From NCBI GenBank assembly GCA_009761415.1, contig QUOL01000001.1, positions 1,798,001 to 1,862,000 on the forward strand: a stretch of DNA of 64,000 nt. The letters are read 5' to 3'. Under the pieces are notes generated by a model. It made no database searches. It was not told where the DNA came from and saw nothing but the letters and a program-made list of their open reading frames with translations. The translations under genes were made by a program, and so were the position numbers. This stretch comes from Sarcomyxa edulis (lineage: Eukaryota > Basidiomycota > Agaricomycetes > Agaricales > Mycenaceae). Positions 46,952-59,043 of the stretch are shown piece after piece; within the stretch, counting starts at the first letter, position 1; each line of letters starts with the position of its first letter.

Positions 46952-47632
46952 CGCATCTAGGCGCGATATAGACGCATTCCAACATCTCCAGCATCTCGTC
47001 GGCCGCGCACTACGACCCAAAGAGGTCGCCTACAATCCTACTCATTTTGGACCGGAACCTTTCCTCGAAACATGGGTCATCTCATTTTCTCTGCATGATC
47101 GCAATAAATTAAACAAATTCCATCATCTTTCAATCTCTCTAGTTTTCCATTTTCCAGTTTTCCTGCCTCTATCCATAAACTTAACGCATAACCATCAATC
47201 ATCCATGTACACTTTACTTCTTACTTCTTTCGTCATTTCTCCCCCGTTACAACATCGTCAGTATATGCACACATACATATTCTCCAAAGGCAGCGATCGA
47301 GTCTACATACGGCTCGTGTATCTAATAAACCCGTACCTGTTACATACCAAAAGGCCAATTATCTCGGAACTGCATCTGCCAGTAAATTGCTTAGAGCATC
47401 TTCGGAGGAGGGCAGTTTCTCCATGGAGAATTGATCGTTCAACACTCACGAATCGTAAATGACTTTTCTGTATATCGGATATGTACCCGCGTGTACGTTG
47501 AGTTGCAGCGAGTCGCAACTTCAAGAAATCGAAGAAGACTTCTCTGAGCGTAACGACCAATGCGGTAATCATATTTCCGGATCGGGAAGGCGGTATTGAG
47601 TGAAAGGCAAATTGGACAATAAAACGCCGAGC
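46952..47632. other. Tail-to-tail intergenic region
   Basis: This holds the 3' ends of two convergent hypothetical genes. It is AT-richer than its neighbours. Open frames within it are long for non-coding sequence but have no recognisable content; one could continue the upstream gene if an alternative intron is used. Confidence 0.4.
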
Positions 47633-48865
47633 TCATTGGTCAAGATTCAGCGAATGTGCGCGTTCCAGATCCTGTATCCTTTTCTCAAGCGAAACACGCT
47701 GATTTATCTCCTCCATATGTCTATCTTCAGCATGTCGGCGTGCCTTGCTCTCTTGTTCCAGTGCAAGTCGCATATCTAGCAAACAACGGACAGGGTTGAG
47801 CAAGTGCAAGTGTATACTCGACGCGAGAGGAGACGCATACTGTCAATCAACTGGTGAACTCCTGGCGGCACGAATATGAGTTTCCCACTGTCGGATACTG
47901 GAACCCAAGGTAGAGAGACCACTTCTTCGAGTCTGAGCATTTGAAAATCGATTTCTAGATCTTCATGTAGTATCGATTCTTCCTGCCCTCTGATGTCTGT
48001 GATTTCGATTGAAATAGCAGGGGTGTCTCCTCGTGAGGAAATAGAATGGATTCGCCGACGTTTGGGAGGTCGAGGTGAGGTCTGCAGGATGTCGTCATTT
48101 GCCGATGCCGCTTCGTAAGGATTAGAAGAGCCATTCAAAGATTCGAGAGATGGCGTGGGCGTCATCAACCCAGCAGGGGGATTGGGGGCAAAACGGCCAA
48201 GATCAACCACCTTTCTAGGGGAAGGTACACTGGAAGTATCCTGTATCTCGGCTGCTTTCTTCCTGGGTTTAGCTGGGGTCTTCGCCTTTGGAGTTTTCTT
48301 GGGCCTCTGAAGTTGAGCTAGTCTGGTCGTTGCGACCCGAGCGCTGTGAGACATCGGAGGAAGTGCTAGCAGTCCGCACGTGAGGTTGCGGGCAAGGCGT
48401 AGAGCAATTTGGGAACATACAGGCGCGTGACGAAGAACGCAATACACGGGCCTTGGAAGTTGGAGAGTTTGGTGCAGACCTGATGCCATCATTTGCGGAA
48501 CGCTCTATAAGTGCAGTGTGAGCATAATCGGTCGATCCAAACGCAGTACTGCAACTCGTCCTCCATGGACTTACTCACTTCGTTTAAGGTTTATTGGCAA
48601 AGACGGTAGAAGGACACAATCTGACACCCCGATTTCGACCATGAGCCAAGATCGCAAGCATGGAGCGTAGACTCACCCATGACCTGTTTTGAGCGTCTAA
48701 TAGCCTGAGTAGGTACACTTGTAGCTCGCTGCATTCTCCCTACTGCGATACGACATTGTTTGCCAATTGGAAAGGATTGACGAATATGTCAGGAACTCGA
48801 GAAAGCACCGATCTGGGAGTTTACGCACCTTGCGGATGATCATTGCCTAGACCATTACTCTCCAT
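47633..48865 (-). CDS. Hypothetical basic protein with C-terminal coiled coil
   Basis: About six exons encode some 300 residues. The start at 48865 (MESNGLGNDHPQ) joins VGRMQRATSVPTQAIRRSKQVM, DCVLLPSLPINLKRKRSANDGIRS and ...ARVLRSSSRAS in one frame, with each junction at a GT...AG pair. The largest exon (to 47841) has Lys/Pro-rich KKTPKAKTPAKPRKK, a KRRRIHS cluster and a folded-looking segment LEIDFQMLRLEEVVSLPWVPVSDSGKLIFVPPGVHQLID. The last exon (47775-47633) is a coiled coil: LALEQESKARRHAEDRHMEEINQRVSLEKRIQDLERAHSL. It is probably nuclear. No family recognised; the upstream small exons are the least certain part. Confidence 0.68.
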
Positions 48866-49259
48866 AACGCGTACTGAGTAGCACGGATTGAGAGGAGACA
48901 AAGAAAAGAGTGAATAACGATTCTGACCGGAGTCAAAAAGCAAACTTCAAAGAAAGTGACGGGAGCAAGTGTCATCACGTTTCTCAAATTTCAAATTGTC
49001 CTCGCTTAACGAGTTCGATGACCTCTTTCGGTGATTCCAATTGACGATTTGCATTGTTGCGACTTGACCTAGTTGTTGCTCTTTGATGCTCTTCAGTTCC
49101 CCTGTGCCTCCAAACAATCGTATGTCATCGAACGGGTATATCACGACAGAAAGACAGACACAAGCCCTAAGATACTGGGAATAATACATAGATCGTATAA
49201 TACACATCTCCAAAAATCCGCAACATCACACAAGAATTTGAGGACTGACCCGGATAAAA
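48866..49259. other. Intergenic region
   Basis: Between the 3' end of the J-domain gene and the start of the coiled-coil gene, both on the minus strand. It should contain the coiled-coil gene's promoter. Nothing specific recognised. Confidence 0.35.
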
Positions 49260-50144
49260 TCACAGTGCAGAACCCAACACCTTCATCGCCAATGCGCGAA
49301 GGATCTGTAGAGATGTATTTGAGTGATGCATAGAGTTCGCACGTGAAAAAACATACCTCAGCCTTCTGGTTACCTCCCAATTCTGAGAAAACAGCGGCCA
49401 CACTCTTTCCTTTCGCGTCTCTGATCGCACCAAGCCTGTTTCCTGCGAAAGCTCCGAGCATAAGCCCAGGAACGTTCGCAACGATGAACCCGACACCTCC
49501 TCCGCAAACTGCACCCATGTAACTCCACCATGGGACGTGTCTTTCTACCTCTGGGCGTAGAAGCTGTCATTTAAAGCACGTCAGGAACAAGTAGACACGA
49601 GAGGAAAATAATGAGTGAATACCTCATCGAAGACATCTGCAAAGACACCCTCCGCGTTTGGTTGTCCAGCAGCACCAGTGGCACCTGCAGCTCCACTGCC
49701 AGATGCGTTTCCAGCACCAAACATACCGGCGAACTGAGAGAAGAAGCTTGACGAAGATTTAGGATCCTCAGTCGTCTCGAACGAACGGGATGCATATAAT
49801 GCATCGTATTCTCTACGTCTAGTCTTGTCAGAAAGAACGTAGTATGCGTCCGCTGATTAGAAAAAGTCACTGCCCGTTCAGCATCGCAAACAGTAGATTA
49901 AAGGAAACGAATTGACAGACCTACGGCTTGAAATCTCTCCGTTGACTTCTTCTTCTCAGCAGGAGTTGCTTTCGCTAAGCGATCCGGATGTGTTCTGTGA
50001 AGCTGCCATATGAGTATGGTGTTGAAGTACAGGAGGTGAGGAGAAGCACTTTAGTGACTCCCTCTTGTAAGCTTGTCGAATGTCATCGCTGGTGGCAGTC
50101 TTCGGAATATTGAGAAGCTTGTAATAATCAGGAAATTGAGACAT
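49260..50144 (-). CDS. J-domain (DnaJ/Hsp40) protein
   Basis: About five exons give roughly 205 residues. The J domain is at the very N-terminus: MSQFPDYYKLLNIPKTATSDDIRQAYKRESLKTHPDRLA, with the HPD motif completed across the first intron, then FQAVADAYYVLSDKTRRREYDALY. A Gly/Ser/Ala-rich linker (MFGAGNASGSGAAGATGAAGQPNAEG) precedes a C-terminal segment VFDELLRPEVERHVPWWSYMGAVCGGGVGFIVANVPGLMLGAFAGNRLGAIRDAKGKSVAAVF. The Gly-rich hydrophobic stretch there could insert in a membrane. J proteins stimulate Hsp70 ATPase activity; the partner is not identifiable. The last exon codes ILRALAMKVLGSAL. Confidence 0.88.
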
Positions 50145-50326
50145 TGTAACTTGTTCAGAGGGAGAAAGGGTAAGAAAGAGGACAGCCGAATTTGTCCAGA
50201 TTGGAGCTTCAAGAACAGGAGGCGCGTGCCACACGTCATCTTACCCCATTGCAGACATTTTTCAGTGCACATTTGTTCAAAATTGTTCATCTAACTGGGT
50301 TAGTAATATATATAGGGCTACATAAA

Positions 50327-53057
50327 TCACATTTCCTTCGCTCGCGATTCTCTCAAATTCGATTCCTTGATGATTAACGGAGGCGGTCGCGGTCGCTCGA
50401 AAGCACCCGGAGCCTGGTCTCCCATACCGTCCTGCGGTGGAGGACGAGGTCCGCTAATAGTCAATCGAGGTCGTGGAGGAAGACCTTGCCTGCCTTGCTG
50501 TCTCCGCGCAGCAAGACCAAGTAGTAGCGGTTTTAGCGGCGGTGGCCCTTGCTGTTCCGTCCGCGTAGTAGAAGTCAGCACACCACTCGAAGCCGTCGCA
50601 GGAGCAGATGTAACAGGAGGCAATACAACGGCCGAATTGAGGAACAGAGGCTTTATTGCCTTGGTTGTTGATTCCCTCGCGGTCTGGATAGTAGCGGTAC
50701 TGGGGCTTTCATCTCCAGATTCCACGTCAGTCAGAGCAGTGCTGATTCTCAATGCGTTGGGGACAGTCAGGTCTAACAACAAATTGAGCATTCACACGTG
50801 AAGACAAAAGATTCACCTTACCACCAATGAAAGACGTCACATCATACTGAGTTCCTGCAGAGTCGAACCGTGTTGCGATCGCTGGGTCCTGAGATGCTGA
50901 AAGAGGGACTGCAGGTGGATCCTCACTGAAAACTTTAATGGGTGCCAAAGTGACTGTACTGTCATTGCGTGCACGAGATTGCCGTTGAGCTCGCATGGCT
51001 ACGGTCGTGGTGGGCGAGACGAGAGACAATGCACTCGGGTCCTCTGGCGGTTCTGGGAAGATGCTGAGGGAGAACTCGCTACGCCCTGATGCCGACTCTG
51101 GCTTACTCAACGAAGTCGTAGATGTACTCGTCGTACGCAGACTTGGGTCCTTCTTTTCAACAACTGACACAGCGGGAGGAGGAGGGACTGAAGTGATTGA
51201 AGTGCGAGGCGAGAACAGACGTAGAGCAGCGATGCTTTTGTCTAGTTCCGTCTGTTGTCTCAGCAGTTCTTCGAATGATATCACACTGACACCAGAGTCG
51301 ATAGGAGGACGAGCAGCGGCAGCGGCAGCAAGAGCACGAGACTCTGCTTCAACTTTCTGTTGGTTTCTCTCGACGATGCCATTTAGACCGTATATCGGGG
51401 ATTCGGGTAACTGACTCGGCATAGCGAAAGGTGTGGAGGCACGAGCACTGTTCTCGATCCCATAATATGACCCTAACGAAAACCCCGTAACAGGACGAGC
51501 GAATGAATCTCGGAGGGGCCCCGCAGAACCTGTAGAACCCGTAGCGTTCAAAGGCGGAGGAGGTCGAAGGTCGAAAGAAGACTGGTCAGCTTGTGGCGTG
51601 TCAATAGGTCTCGGGGTAAGCATGATCTGAGTTCGACCTTCTTTTGACTCCATTACACGAGGACTGAGATTCGCGACTGATTCGACTGGGGATGGCTGCG
51701 GGTCAGGAAACGGAGATTCACCTCGTTCGGCTTCGTCTTGGTTCCACAATTGTCCCTCCCCTTTTGACTGCCGTCGAGACATTGCCCGGGTCATGATCCA
51801 CGAGGACAGTCGAGAAACAGTGGAAGCTCGAGATGCAGCAGAAGGACCCAAACTCTTGGGTGACTCGTGCCGACCTATTACAACTACTTCTTCCGGCGCG
51901 TCTTCCTGCTTTTCTACGACGGGAGACGACATTTGTATAACGGATTGACGAATCCCTTCTGGTCGGGTCAAGTAGAGGGAAGGGAGTGGTTCTGCGGGAC
52001 GAGTACGAGAAGGCATGGTGGGAGCGACGTAGAATCTGTTGATAAGCATGAACACGATAAGAATATACACCTCAACAGCCTGTAGGAATCGGCCGAGCGT
52101 GGTTTCTGAGAAAGTGACTTGTAACTATGAATTAGTTCGCGGTCCAGCCAATCACAGAATAACTCACAGAAATCCAGGTTACCAATTCCAATCCCAATAC
52201 TAATGAGTGTCGCGACCATGGGTGCAGCAAAATAACGGAGGGGTCTCCACAAGGGCGTGAACGGAGAAAGAAATATGTTCAACTTCAACTTCATGAGGAA
52301 CAGAGCAGAAGCTACGATTTGTACGGTTGCTTCTGCCATATACAAGGGCCCGTATTGATCCTGTGTCTTTACCGTGCGCCAAATGATCTGCATAAGAGCG
52401 ATGGCAATGACCTGGGCTAGGAGTGACCACTTGAGTATGAGACCCAATATTCCCCAACGGCGCCAGTCAGCACTGTGGAAGTCATTCCTCACATCAAACC
52501 GACCAGAATCGCTGGGAGGCGCGCGGAGCGGTGGTGGTTCACCCCGAGGACGCTCTGAGACGAAGGACCATAGAAATAAATATCGAAAGCCAAAAGATAG
52601 CGCTAATCCAATCTCGCGAGCCATAATGAGACCAGACACACTGTCGAGGTCTGTACCATCGTCCGTGTTCACTGTGCCTCGAACAAGGACCTGACTGAGA
52701 TCTAGGATAGCTGCGACGAAACCGAGAAGAGCAGAAGTATAAAGATAGATAGCAGGTCTAGAGAGCACACGGTTAGACATTATGCGTGAGAGAAAGGGAG
52801 AGCAGCTGCACCTGTCTAGTCGTTTTAGAGCGAGAAAGAAGGTGAACGCGCCAAACGATAAGAGACCCACGGAAAGAAGAGGAATATCGCTGAGAATTGT
52901 TTCAACCTGGTGACACAGTATATGATGCTCGATACCATGGGTAGTTTCTGCGGAATAGACTCACAGCATTGTCGTCACTCAAACTAAGCCGTAACCCGAA
53001 GGACGTGGGTGTCGTCCTCTGTAGGAAGAGCAATCTCACAGATGAGACATCTGGCAT
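50327..53057 (-). CDS. Multi-pass membrane protein with long disordered tail
   Basis: Five exons (53057-52965, 52906-52812, 52757-52168, 52117-50822, 50772-50327) give 839 residues and keep the frame. About seven hydrophobic segments fall in the first 300 residues (VGLLSFGAFTFFLALKRL, AIYLYTSALLGFVAAILDL, IGLALSFGFRYLFLWSFV, WGILGLILKWSLLAQVIAIALMQII, ATVQIVASALFLMKLKLNIF, YFAAPMVATLISIGIGIG, VEVYILIVFMLINRFYV). The remaining 540 residues are Ser/Pro/Arg-rich, with an Ala run before PPIDSGVSVISFEELLRQQTELDKSIAALRLF, probably a short coiled coil. The seven-pass arrangement resembles uncharacterised fungal receptor-like proteins, but I see no family signature. Translation starts at MPDVSSVRLLFLQ. 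Confidence 0.78.
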
Positions 53058-54212
53058 GATGATACAAAGGCTCCCGGAGAACTCGAGACTCCACCAGGGG
53101 AATAAAGTTTACAGGGAGTGGTTCGGGCAGCAGTCGTGTCGAAAGAATATGGAGACCCGAAGGTAGTCGCAACAATTAAGTGGACCACCGTGATCTAGAG
53201 GACCGCGCCATGAGTAGTTTGCTCGCAGGAAATGTTTCAAGTACCAACCGAGAAGTATAAGACGAGAAGAACGAGCGACGAGTGCCTTAGAGGCCAGCTA
53301 AGGCCAGCAGCCAAAAGTTGTATAGTATGAAAAAGTTCCAATGGTTTTTTTCCACCACGCCAGCTGAGAGGAAAAGATGAACGAAGACGAGTACAGCCAG
53401 CACTGGATCTGGCTACTGGGCGTCAAAGCATAAGCTGGGATGAATTTTTGCATAGCGACGAATGAGGAGACTGGTTGACATCAGATTTCGGAGGTTGTAT
53501 GTACATTTCACCTGCAAGTTCTGCTTTAGGCGACCGTTCCTCTCCTCGAGGCTCGCGATCGCTCGAGGACGATCTTTTACAATTAAATCACATATTGAAA
53601 TAATCTGGACTTCTTGTACCTGCACAACGAGGAGGACAGCGCAGGACAAGTACCATGGAAATGCCAGTGAACAGCGGTACAGTTCTTAGCACCGAGATCC
53701 TTGACCGAGCGACTCGACCCGATGTAGCTCTGTACAGTTGCTACAGTAACTGTCAGTGTATTGTGCAAGATTGTGCATTTGTTAGACCTAGTCTGGATGT
53801 ACGACACACAGCCGGCATAACGGGCTTTCACCCATTTCTGGGCTGCGGTGTCCGATATGCCCATTAACGCTCGGCTCCGTTACCATGAAGTCTGCAGCCT
53901 GGACTCTGCATCGATAGATTCAGAAGCTTCTCAAAATTGTTCAAGGCAAATATCATTTCCTGCTGCAAATAGCTGCCAGGATGAAGCGGCCTTCTGGGAA
54001 CAGGCAGGAAAAGCCTGAAGGATAGTCGTGATATCATGAACTTGGAGTGAATACATACATGTTGTAGTACAGACGAATGGATGATGTTTTCGCGCGAACA
54101 GACGAAGATTGCGAAATAAGACGGAGGCAACTGGGCTTGAGAAAGGTCCTTGATCTTCATTGGACTCCGGAGTCACCGATCGAGAATGTCCATAGTCGAA
54201 GGTATGATGCGG
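53058..54212. other. Long intergenic region
   Basis: This 1.15-kb stretch lies between the start of the multi-pass membrane gene and the 3' end of the LIM gene, both on the minus strand. It should contain the membrane gene's promoter. I found no gene, tRNA or repeat I could support. Open frames here carry no recognisable motif. Confidence 0.45.
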
Positions 54213-57200
54213 TCAAAGCAATCCTCCTGCTCCACCTGTCATCTGTCGTACCAGAAACATACCTCTCCCTTCATCGACGCTCTTCGTATTTCTCATGCCG
54301 ATGACGCTCTTCGGTCGCGGTCTCGTCTTCGTAGGAGGACCCATCATGCCAAGCTGTTTCGTGGGGCTCCCTAACTGTCTCGTTGGACTCAAACCGCCAC
54401 CAGTCAACTGTCTCAAGAGAGCAGCATCAGAGCCTCCGCCTAATCCGGTGAACTGCCTGACAAGAGTGGTAGTCCCTGTAAACTGGGCGCTAACTTTCCC
54501 CGAACCTGTATGAGAGGGAACTATCGGTGCACGGGTAGGGGAACCCTGCGGCGAACTTCTCATATTCGTTGGAAGAAGTAACTAGAACGTCGTTATGGCA
54601 TTAGTTAGCGAAATATAGAAAGAACCAAGACTTACCAAACATTCCCTACACCAGACCCGGCCTTCTCCATCACTCTTCGCGGCACTGTCCAACCTTTTCC
54701 CACATCCAGGCTCGTCTTTCTTCCTCTCCTCTGCCCACCTCCCCCTCGTGACTTCCTTCTTACCTCCGCACACCAAACACGTCGCGTGCCACCTCGAACC
54801 CTGAGGGCCCGGCACTACGCCTTTCTCCATGGGCGATACAGACTTGCGACATCCTGGACACGCCACCGAACTCCCGAAACGCGGAAATGAGGTCGGGACC
54901 GACGTCGCCGGAGCTGTGAGAGGCGGGTGGTCGTAGCGACTGGAGGAATATGTAGACGTAGTCACGGCGGACCCTGCTCGTGTTCGACCAGGCGATGGTG
55001 TGGATGGAGTAGGGAAGATGGAAGGTTTGGGACTCGAAGTCACTGGCCTGATGTTGACTCTCTCAAGTGGTGCGCACTAAGTATACGCAAGGAGAATGAA
55101 TCTCAGTGAGGATATACACACAATGAATGTAAAAGACGAACCTCGACATGGCAAGGTCCTCCGGGCCCTTTGACAAAAACAGCTTGATTGTGCGGTCCTC
55201 CACCTTCCTTGAATGGGGCATCACAGACATAGCATGTAAAGCACTCCGCGTGATATGTACGCGGTAGCTGTTGCTTCTGACCCGGACTTGGATCATCGGG
55301 AACAGTAACAAAACGCCCGGATATACTATTGCGAGCAATAGAGAAAAGTGCCTTATTGCATTTGGCACATTTTGCCGAAGGCGAAACTGGAGGTGGAGGA
55401 ATTGTTATGGCATGCGGTTTGGATTGTGGATGAGGCAATGGTCTTGACTGATAAGAAGACGTTGATGGCGGCGCTGGATTAGGTTTTGGCGACTTTGTAG
55501 GCGTCTTCAGTGTTGGTGGGGAGATGGAGCTGCGTAGGGAGTTTCCCATAGTACCATACTTTGAAGGTGTATGAGTTGGAGTTTCTTCATCATCCTCTAC
55601 TATACCCCATCCGATGCCATTATTTTCCGTTGTCACCGTCCGCCCAGTGATATCAGGTTCTAGGAAGTCTCCTTTCGTATACCGGGATCCATAACCTTGT
55701 CCAAAGACTTTAGCCGTATTCTTGAACAGATCGTCGTCGTCACGACCTTTTTCATCTTCCTTGTGGGTTTTACTACTTGGTGGCGAGTCCCAATCCAACG
55801 ACGATAACGTCGTAGTCTCGTCAGAGAAGTCGGGTACGAGGTCGGGAGTTGAGGGCACAGAATTGTCAATGCTGGAAGCTGAACTAGCAGGCGACGGTGG
55901 TCGATACGCGTTGGGCTTAGAATCGGATGAAGAAGAAGCCGGGACCCTGGAGGAGGCGGTAGGGGACGGGAAATTAAGAGGCCCTATGGACTTCACCGAT
56001 GGCGAGAATGATTTACGGCGAATGGTCAGAGGAGGTGTAGATGGAACAGGATACGACGCCGGCGACGATGTAGAACCCAGGAAGCGTCTCTTCATCTCCT
56101 CTATCGCTTCTTCCGTAGGGCCGGGGCTGCTGGTGGTGCTCCTACCTCCAGTGATATGTGGTCGTACAGGGCTAGGGCTGCCAGAGTTATATCGCGTCCT
56201 TGCCGGGATACTTTCATCCTCCTGGTCAGTTTCTGGACTCTTCAGTCGTTCATACCGGCGGACGGGGCTTGGACTTCCTCGGAATGAACGATCTACAAAA
56301 GGACTAGTTTCCCTGCTCGTAGTAGAGTACTTGGACGGAGTCCCAGAGTATCTTGAGACAAGCGGACTGGATCTCGTAGGTGTTGTCACATGAGGGCCAG
56401 GACTACTTTCCCTACTCTTCGATTTCAGAATGCCCAATCGTTGTTCTAGCTCCTCCAGAGCAGGACTTCCCTCCCTGCTCTTTCCAGTGGTCTTCGAGCT
56501 TGCACCCATACCACCCACTCTAGGACTGTTAGTAGCACTATTACTCGTTTCCCATTTCTTCTTGGGTGTCGAATCCCTCTTCAGACAGTCGTCGAAACAG
56601 TCTGCACAACACGGCCGACCTAGAAGGTCAACCATAGGCTTATCCCCGATGTTTTTGAAACAACCCGAACAATTGAAGCAACGTTTGTGCCAGTAGTTAC
56701 CAGCTGCTTCGACGTATCCCCCGTCTGATTTGAGGGTCAGGATTGGACGAGAACAGGTAGGACAAGTCCCTTTGGACCCTCCGTTTGTAGTGAAACAAGC
56801 TTTGCAGAGGAAGCGAGGGGTCTCTGTGCTAGACTGGGACGGGTCAGGGTATATGGTTGCGTCTGGGGGGAATTGAGTGGCACATATGGCGCAGGAATGA
56901 GCTGCTAGTGTTTCCTTTGGTTGGAGAACGGACCCGTAGACTTTAGATGGAGAAGAAGAGCCTGTAGGGCAGGGAAGAACACCAGACTCGGGATGAGGTT
57001 CAGGAACACTGGTCGAGTGCTTAAGAGGCGATGGAGGGCGATTCAGAGACGAAGTAGTGGAGGCGATATGGTTCGAGACTCGACTGCCAAGCGAGTTTGT
57101 GATGGTATTTGTTCCGGATATGGAGGATGCAGGACGAGGGAAACGTTTTATGGGTGACGAGTTGACGGCTGTAGTTGTCGTTGTCGGATGGGTATCGATG

Positions 57201-57448
57201 GACGTGGTTGAAAGAGGCCTAGGAGGGGACTTTTCTCGAGACACGTAAGTGTTCGACCAACGATCCTTAGGCTGTTCTGTGGGACCTGTCTCGTTCCATT
57301 TCACCACAGCAGCTGTACAGTAAATAGTCAGTCTCAGCAATACTCAGTCGGGATCAGTAGATTGAAATTGGTGCGCACCGACAGCAGTCCCACCACATTT
57401 ACAACGAGTACCAGCAACAATCTCACCACATCTTCGACAAAATCCCAT
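54213..57448 (-). CDS. LIM-domain protein (fungal paxillin-like type)
   Basis: Four exons (57448-57379, 57312-55142, 55076-54636, 54581-54213) give 1016 residues. The N-terminus has a small Cys motif (MGFCRRCGEIVAGTRCKCGG). LIM-type zinc modules follow: one at about residues 140-245 (HSCAICATQFPPD, FLCKACF, GTCPTCSRPIL, NYWHKRCFNCSGCFKNIGDKPMVDLLGRPCCADCF), a second at about 690-760 (AKCAKCNKALF, RTYHAECFTCYVCDAPF, CHVECAPLE across an intron) and a third at about 815-890 (VACPGCRKSV, SRWHATCLVCGGKK, VWCRECL). Ser/Pro-rich linkers separate them. The C-terminal exon has repeated RQ-F/L/M-TG units. LIM proteins of this type organise actin and cell polarity. Confidence 0.9.
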
Positions 57449-57571
57449 TTCTACAATAAAGCCGAAAACAAGTTAGCAAGCAATTGGAAATATCGAGCTC
57501 ACCGTCAGTCGCAGTGACAAGGATCTGAACCGCCTTGGCACTGGAACTTCAACCGTGATGGGGGTCACATA

Positions 57572-57577
57572 CACGTG
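57572..57577. promoter_or_regulatory. CACGTG hexamer in the LIM / DNA-glycosylase divergent promoter
   Basis: A CACGTG palindrome lies near the middle of the 239-base gap between the LIM gene and the MBD4-type gene, which are transcribed outward. Two further CGTGAC-type half sites lie within 50 bases. Confidence 0.4.
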
Positions 57578-57687
57578 AACGTGACTCGGTAGCTCCGAGC
57601 TCCTTTCGCTGCAACCGTGACGTTCATCGTGCAGCCTGCGACATTCACTGGCAGCCAGCAGCTCAGTACTAGTAGCATGCTGGCGAT

Positions 57688-58865
57688 ATGGACACACCCA
57701 GAACACCCAAAAAGAGGCGGAACGCACATACTAGGGCCGTAGTCCCATCCCCATACTTCCGCGTCAGCGCTAGTGCTGCTACGGCAAGTCCTGGTTCGGG
57801 TGCTATGTCAAGACACTATTCGAGCTCACCTGAACGTCAATGCTCTCTTGACGACCAAGAACTTCCAACATTTGCGCCTGCTCTTGGATCTGCAGAGCAG
57901 CCTCCGTCAAAAGATACCCTCGTTCAAGTTGGACCTGATTCGCGCTTGGCACCCGATGATCTGCACCAGCAGCTTGCACTAGTTAAACCTCCACTCATCC
58001 AAGGTAACCTTCCCCTCATTTGTGTGCCAATATACCCCGTTGACGACATACAGTACAGAACGTATCGCAAACGACCCCTGGAAAATTCTCATCGCAGTCA
58101 CCCTCCTGAACAAAACAGCGGGGAAACAAGCAATCCCTATATTTTGGCACATCCTAGACATCTATCCGACAGCTTTACATTTATCTCAAGGTCAGTACCG
58201 TACCATCATCATGCATACGCGTCTTCTCCACGGCCATGTCACTCACCGACTCAAATGTTATGATGTCATGTTAATGTTACTTTCCATCCAGCGAACGAAA
58301 ATGATCTAACAAATATACTACGTCCCTTGGGCCTACACTCCATCCGTGCAAAGCGACTCATTAATCAATCGAAAGCTTACTTACAAGACCCACCGTCCCC
58401 GTTCGACTTGAGGACCTCCAAGGTCTCTCCGTCCAAGTCGTCCAAAGTTTCTCCATCCAAGTCGTCCACGGCTTCTCCATGTCCATCCAAGTCAAAATCC
58501 GCACGCGGGGTTGGACGATACCCACCAACGCCAATATCCCACCTCCCAGGAACAGGCCCCTACGCACTCGATTCATACCGTATTTTCTGTACAGCTGATT
58601 GTCATACTGACGGGGACGAATGGAAATCCGTCATGCCCACTGATAAAGAACTGATACGTTATTTGGTAAGCCAATACCATACAACATATCCATCGACCTT
58701 GTACGTGAGGGCAAAATTGATGTCTCCCGTGTCTAGAAATGGAAGTGGGCTTTTGAAGAGCGGAAGGTGTGGATGCCGGGAATAGGCGTCATTGGTGATG
58801 TCGATGTGCGTTACCTCGAGAAGTTGGTGGATGATTTGGTGGCTGGTACGCCTACGCCGTCGTGA
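57688..58865 (+). CDS. MBD4-type HhH-GPD DNA glycosylase
   Basis: Four exons (57688-58003, 58059-58190, 58292-58665, 58737-58865) give 316 residues. The catalytic domain matches the glycosylase domain of MBD4, which removes T or U opposite G, as from deaminated 5-methylcytosine. Seen: NDPWKILIAVTLLNKTAGKQAIPIFWHIL, LRPLGLHSIRAKRLINQS, HLPGTGPYALDSYRIFC (hairpin plus catalytic Asp in LDSYRIFC) and the C-terminal WKSVMPTDKELIRYLKWKWAFEE. There is no methyl-CpG-binding domain; the N-terminus has an RTPKKRRNAHT nuclear-type signal and a Ser-rich region. Between the SKAYLQD helix and RYPPTPISHLPG lies a tandem insertion of the unit SKVSPSKS. The third exon ends exactly at the RYL-KWKW junction. 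Confidence 0.88.
58417..58494 (+). repeat. Tandem 24-nt coding repeat in the glycosylase gene
   Basis: Three adjacent units: 58417-58440 and 58441-58464 each encode SKVSPSKS (with few base differences), and 58465-58494 encodes the longer variant STASPCPSKS. It lies inside the glycosylase domain. Confidence 0.8.
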
Positions 58866-59043
58866 TGATTGGCGTCTTCCATACCATATACTCAACATTC
58901 TTCACGTCGCGTCGAATGATTGACTACTAGTACTGTCATAAATTTCCCATTTGTAATTGTAAAATCGAGTGTGCATAGAGATCATAATGCCCTAAAAATG
59001 TGTTCATATACTACCGCCCCTACATCCCATCCTAAATCCCAAA

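Noticed and set aside
46952..47462. Third exon extending the hypothetical Ser-rich protein after 46967
   Set aside because: The splice is possible but the unspliced end GEMWH fits similar fungal proteins better, so I kept the simpler model.
50855..50880. GGTTCGACTC on the minus strand resembling a tRNA B box
   Set aside because: It is inside an exon of the multi-pass membrane gene and has no matching tRNA fold.
53058..54212. Several 60-100 codon frames in the long gap
   Set aside because: They overlap each other on both strands, have no motif and no splice continuation.
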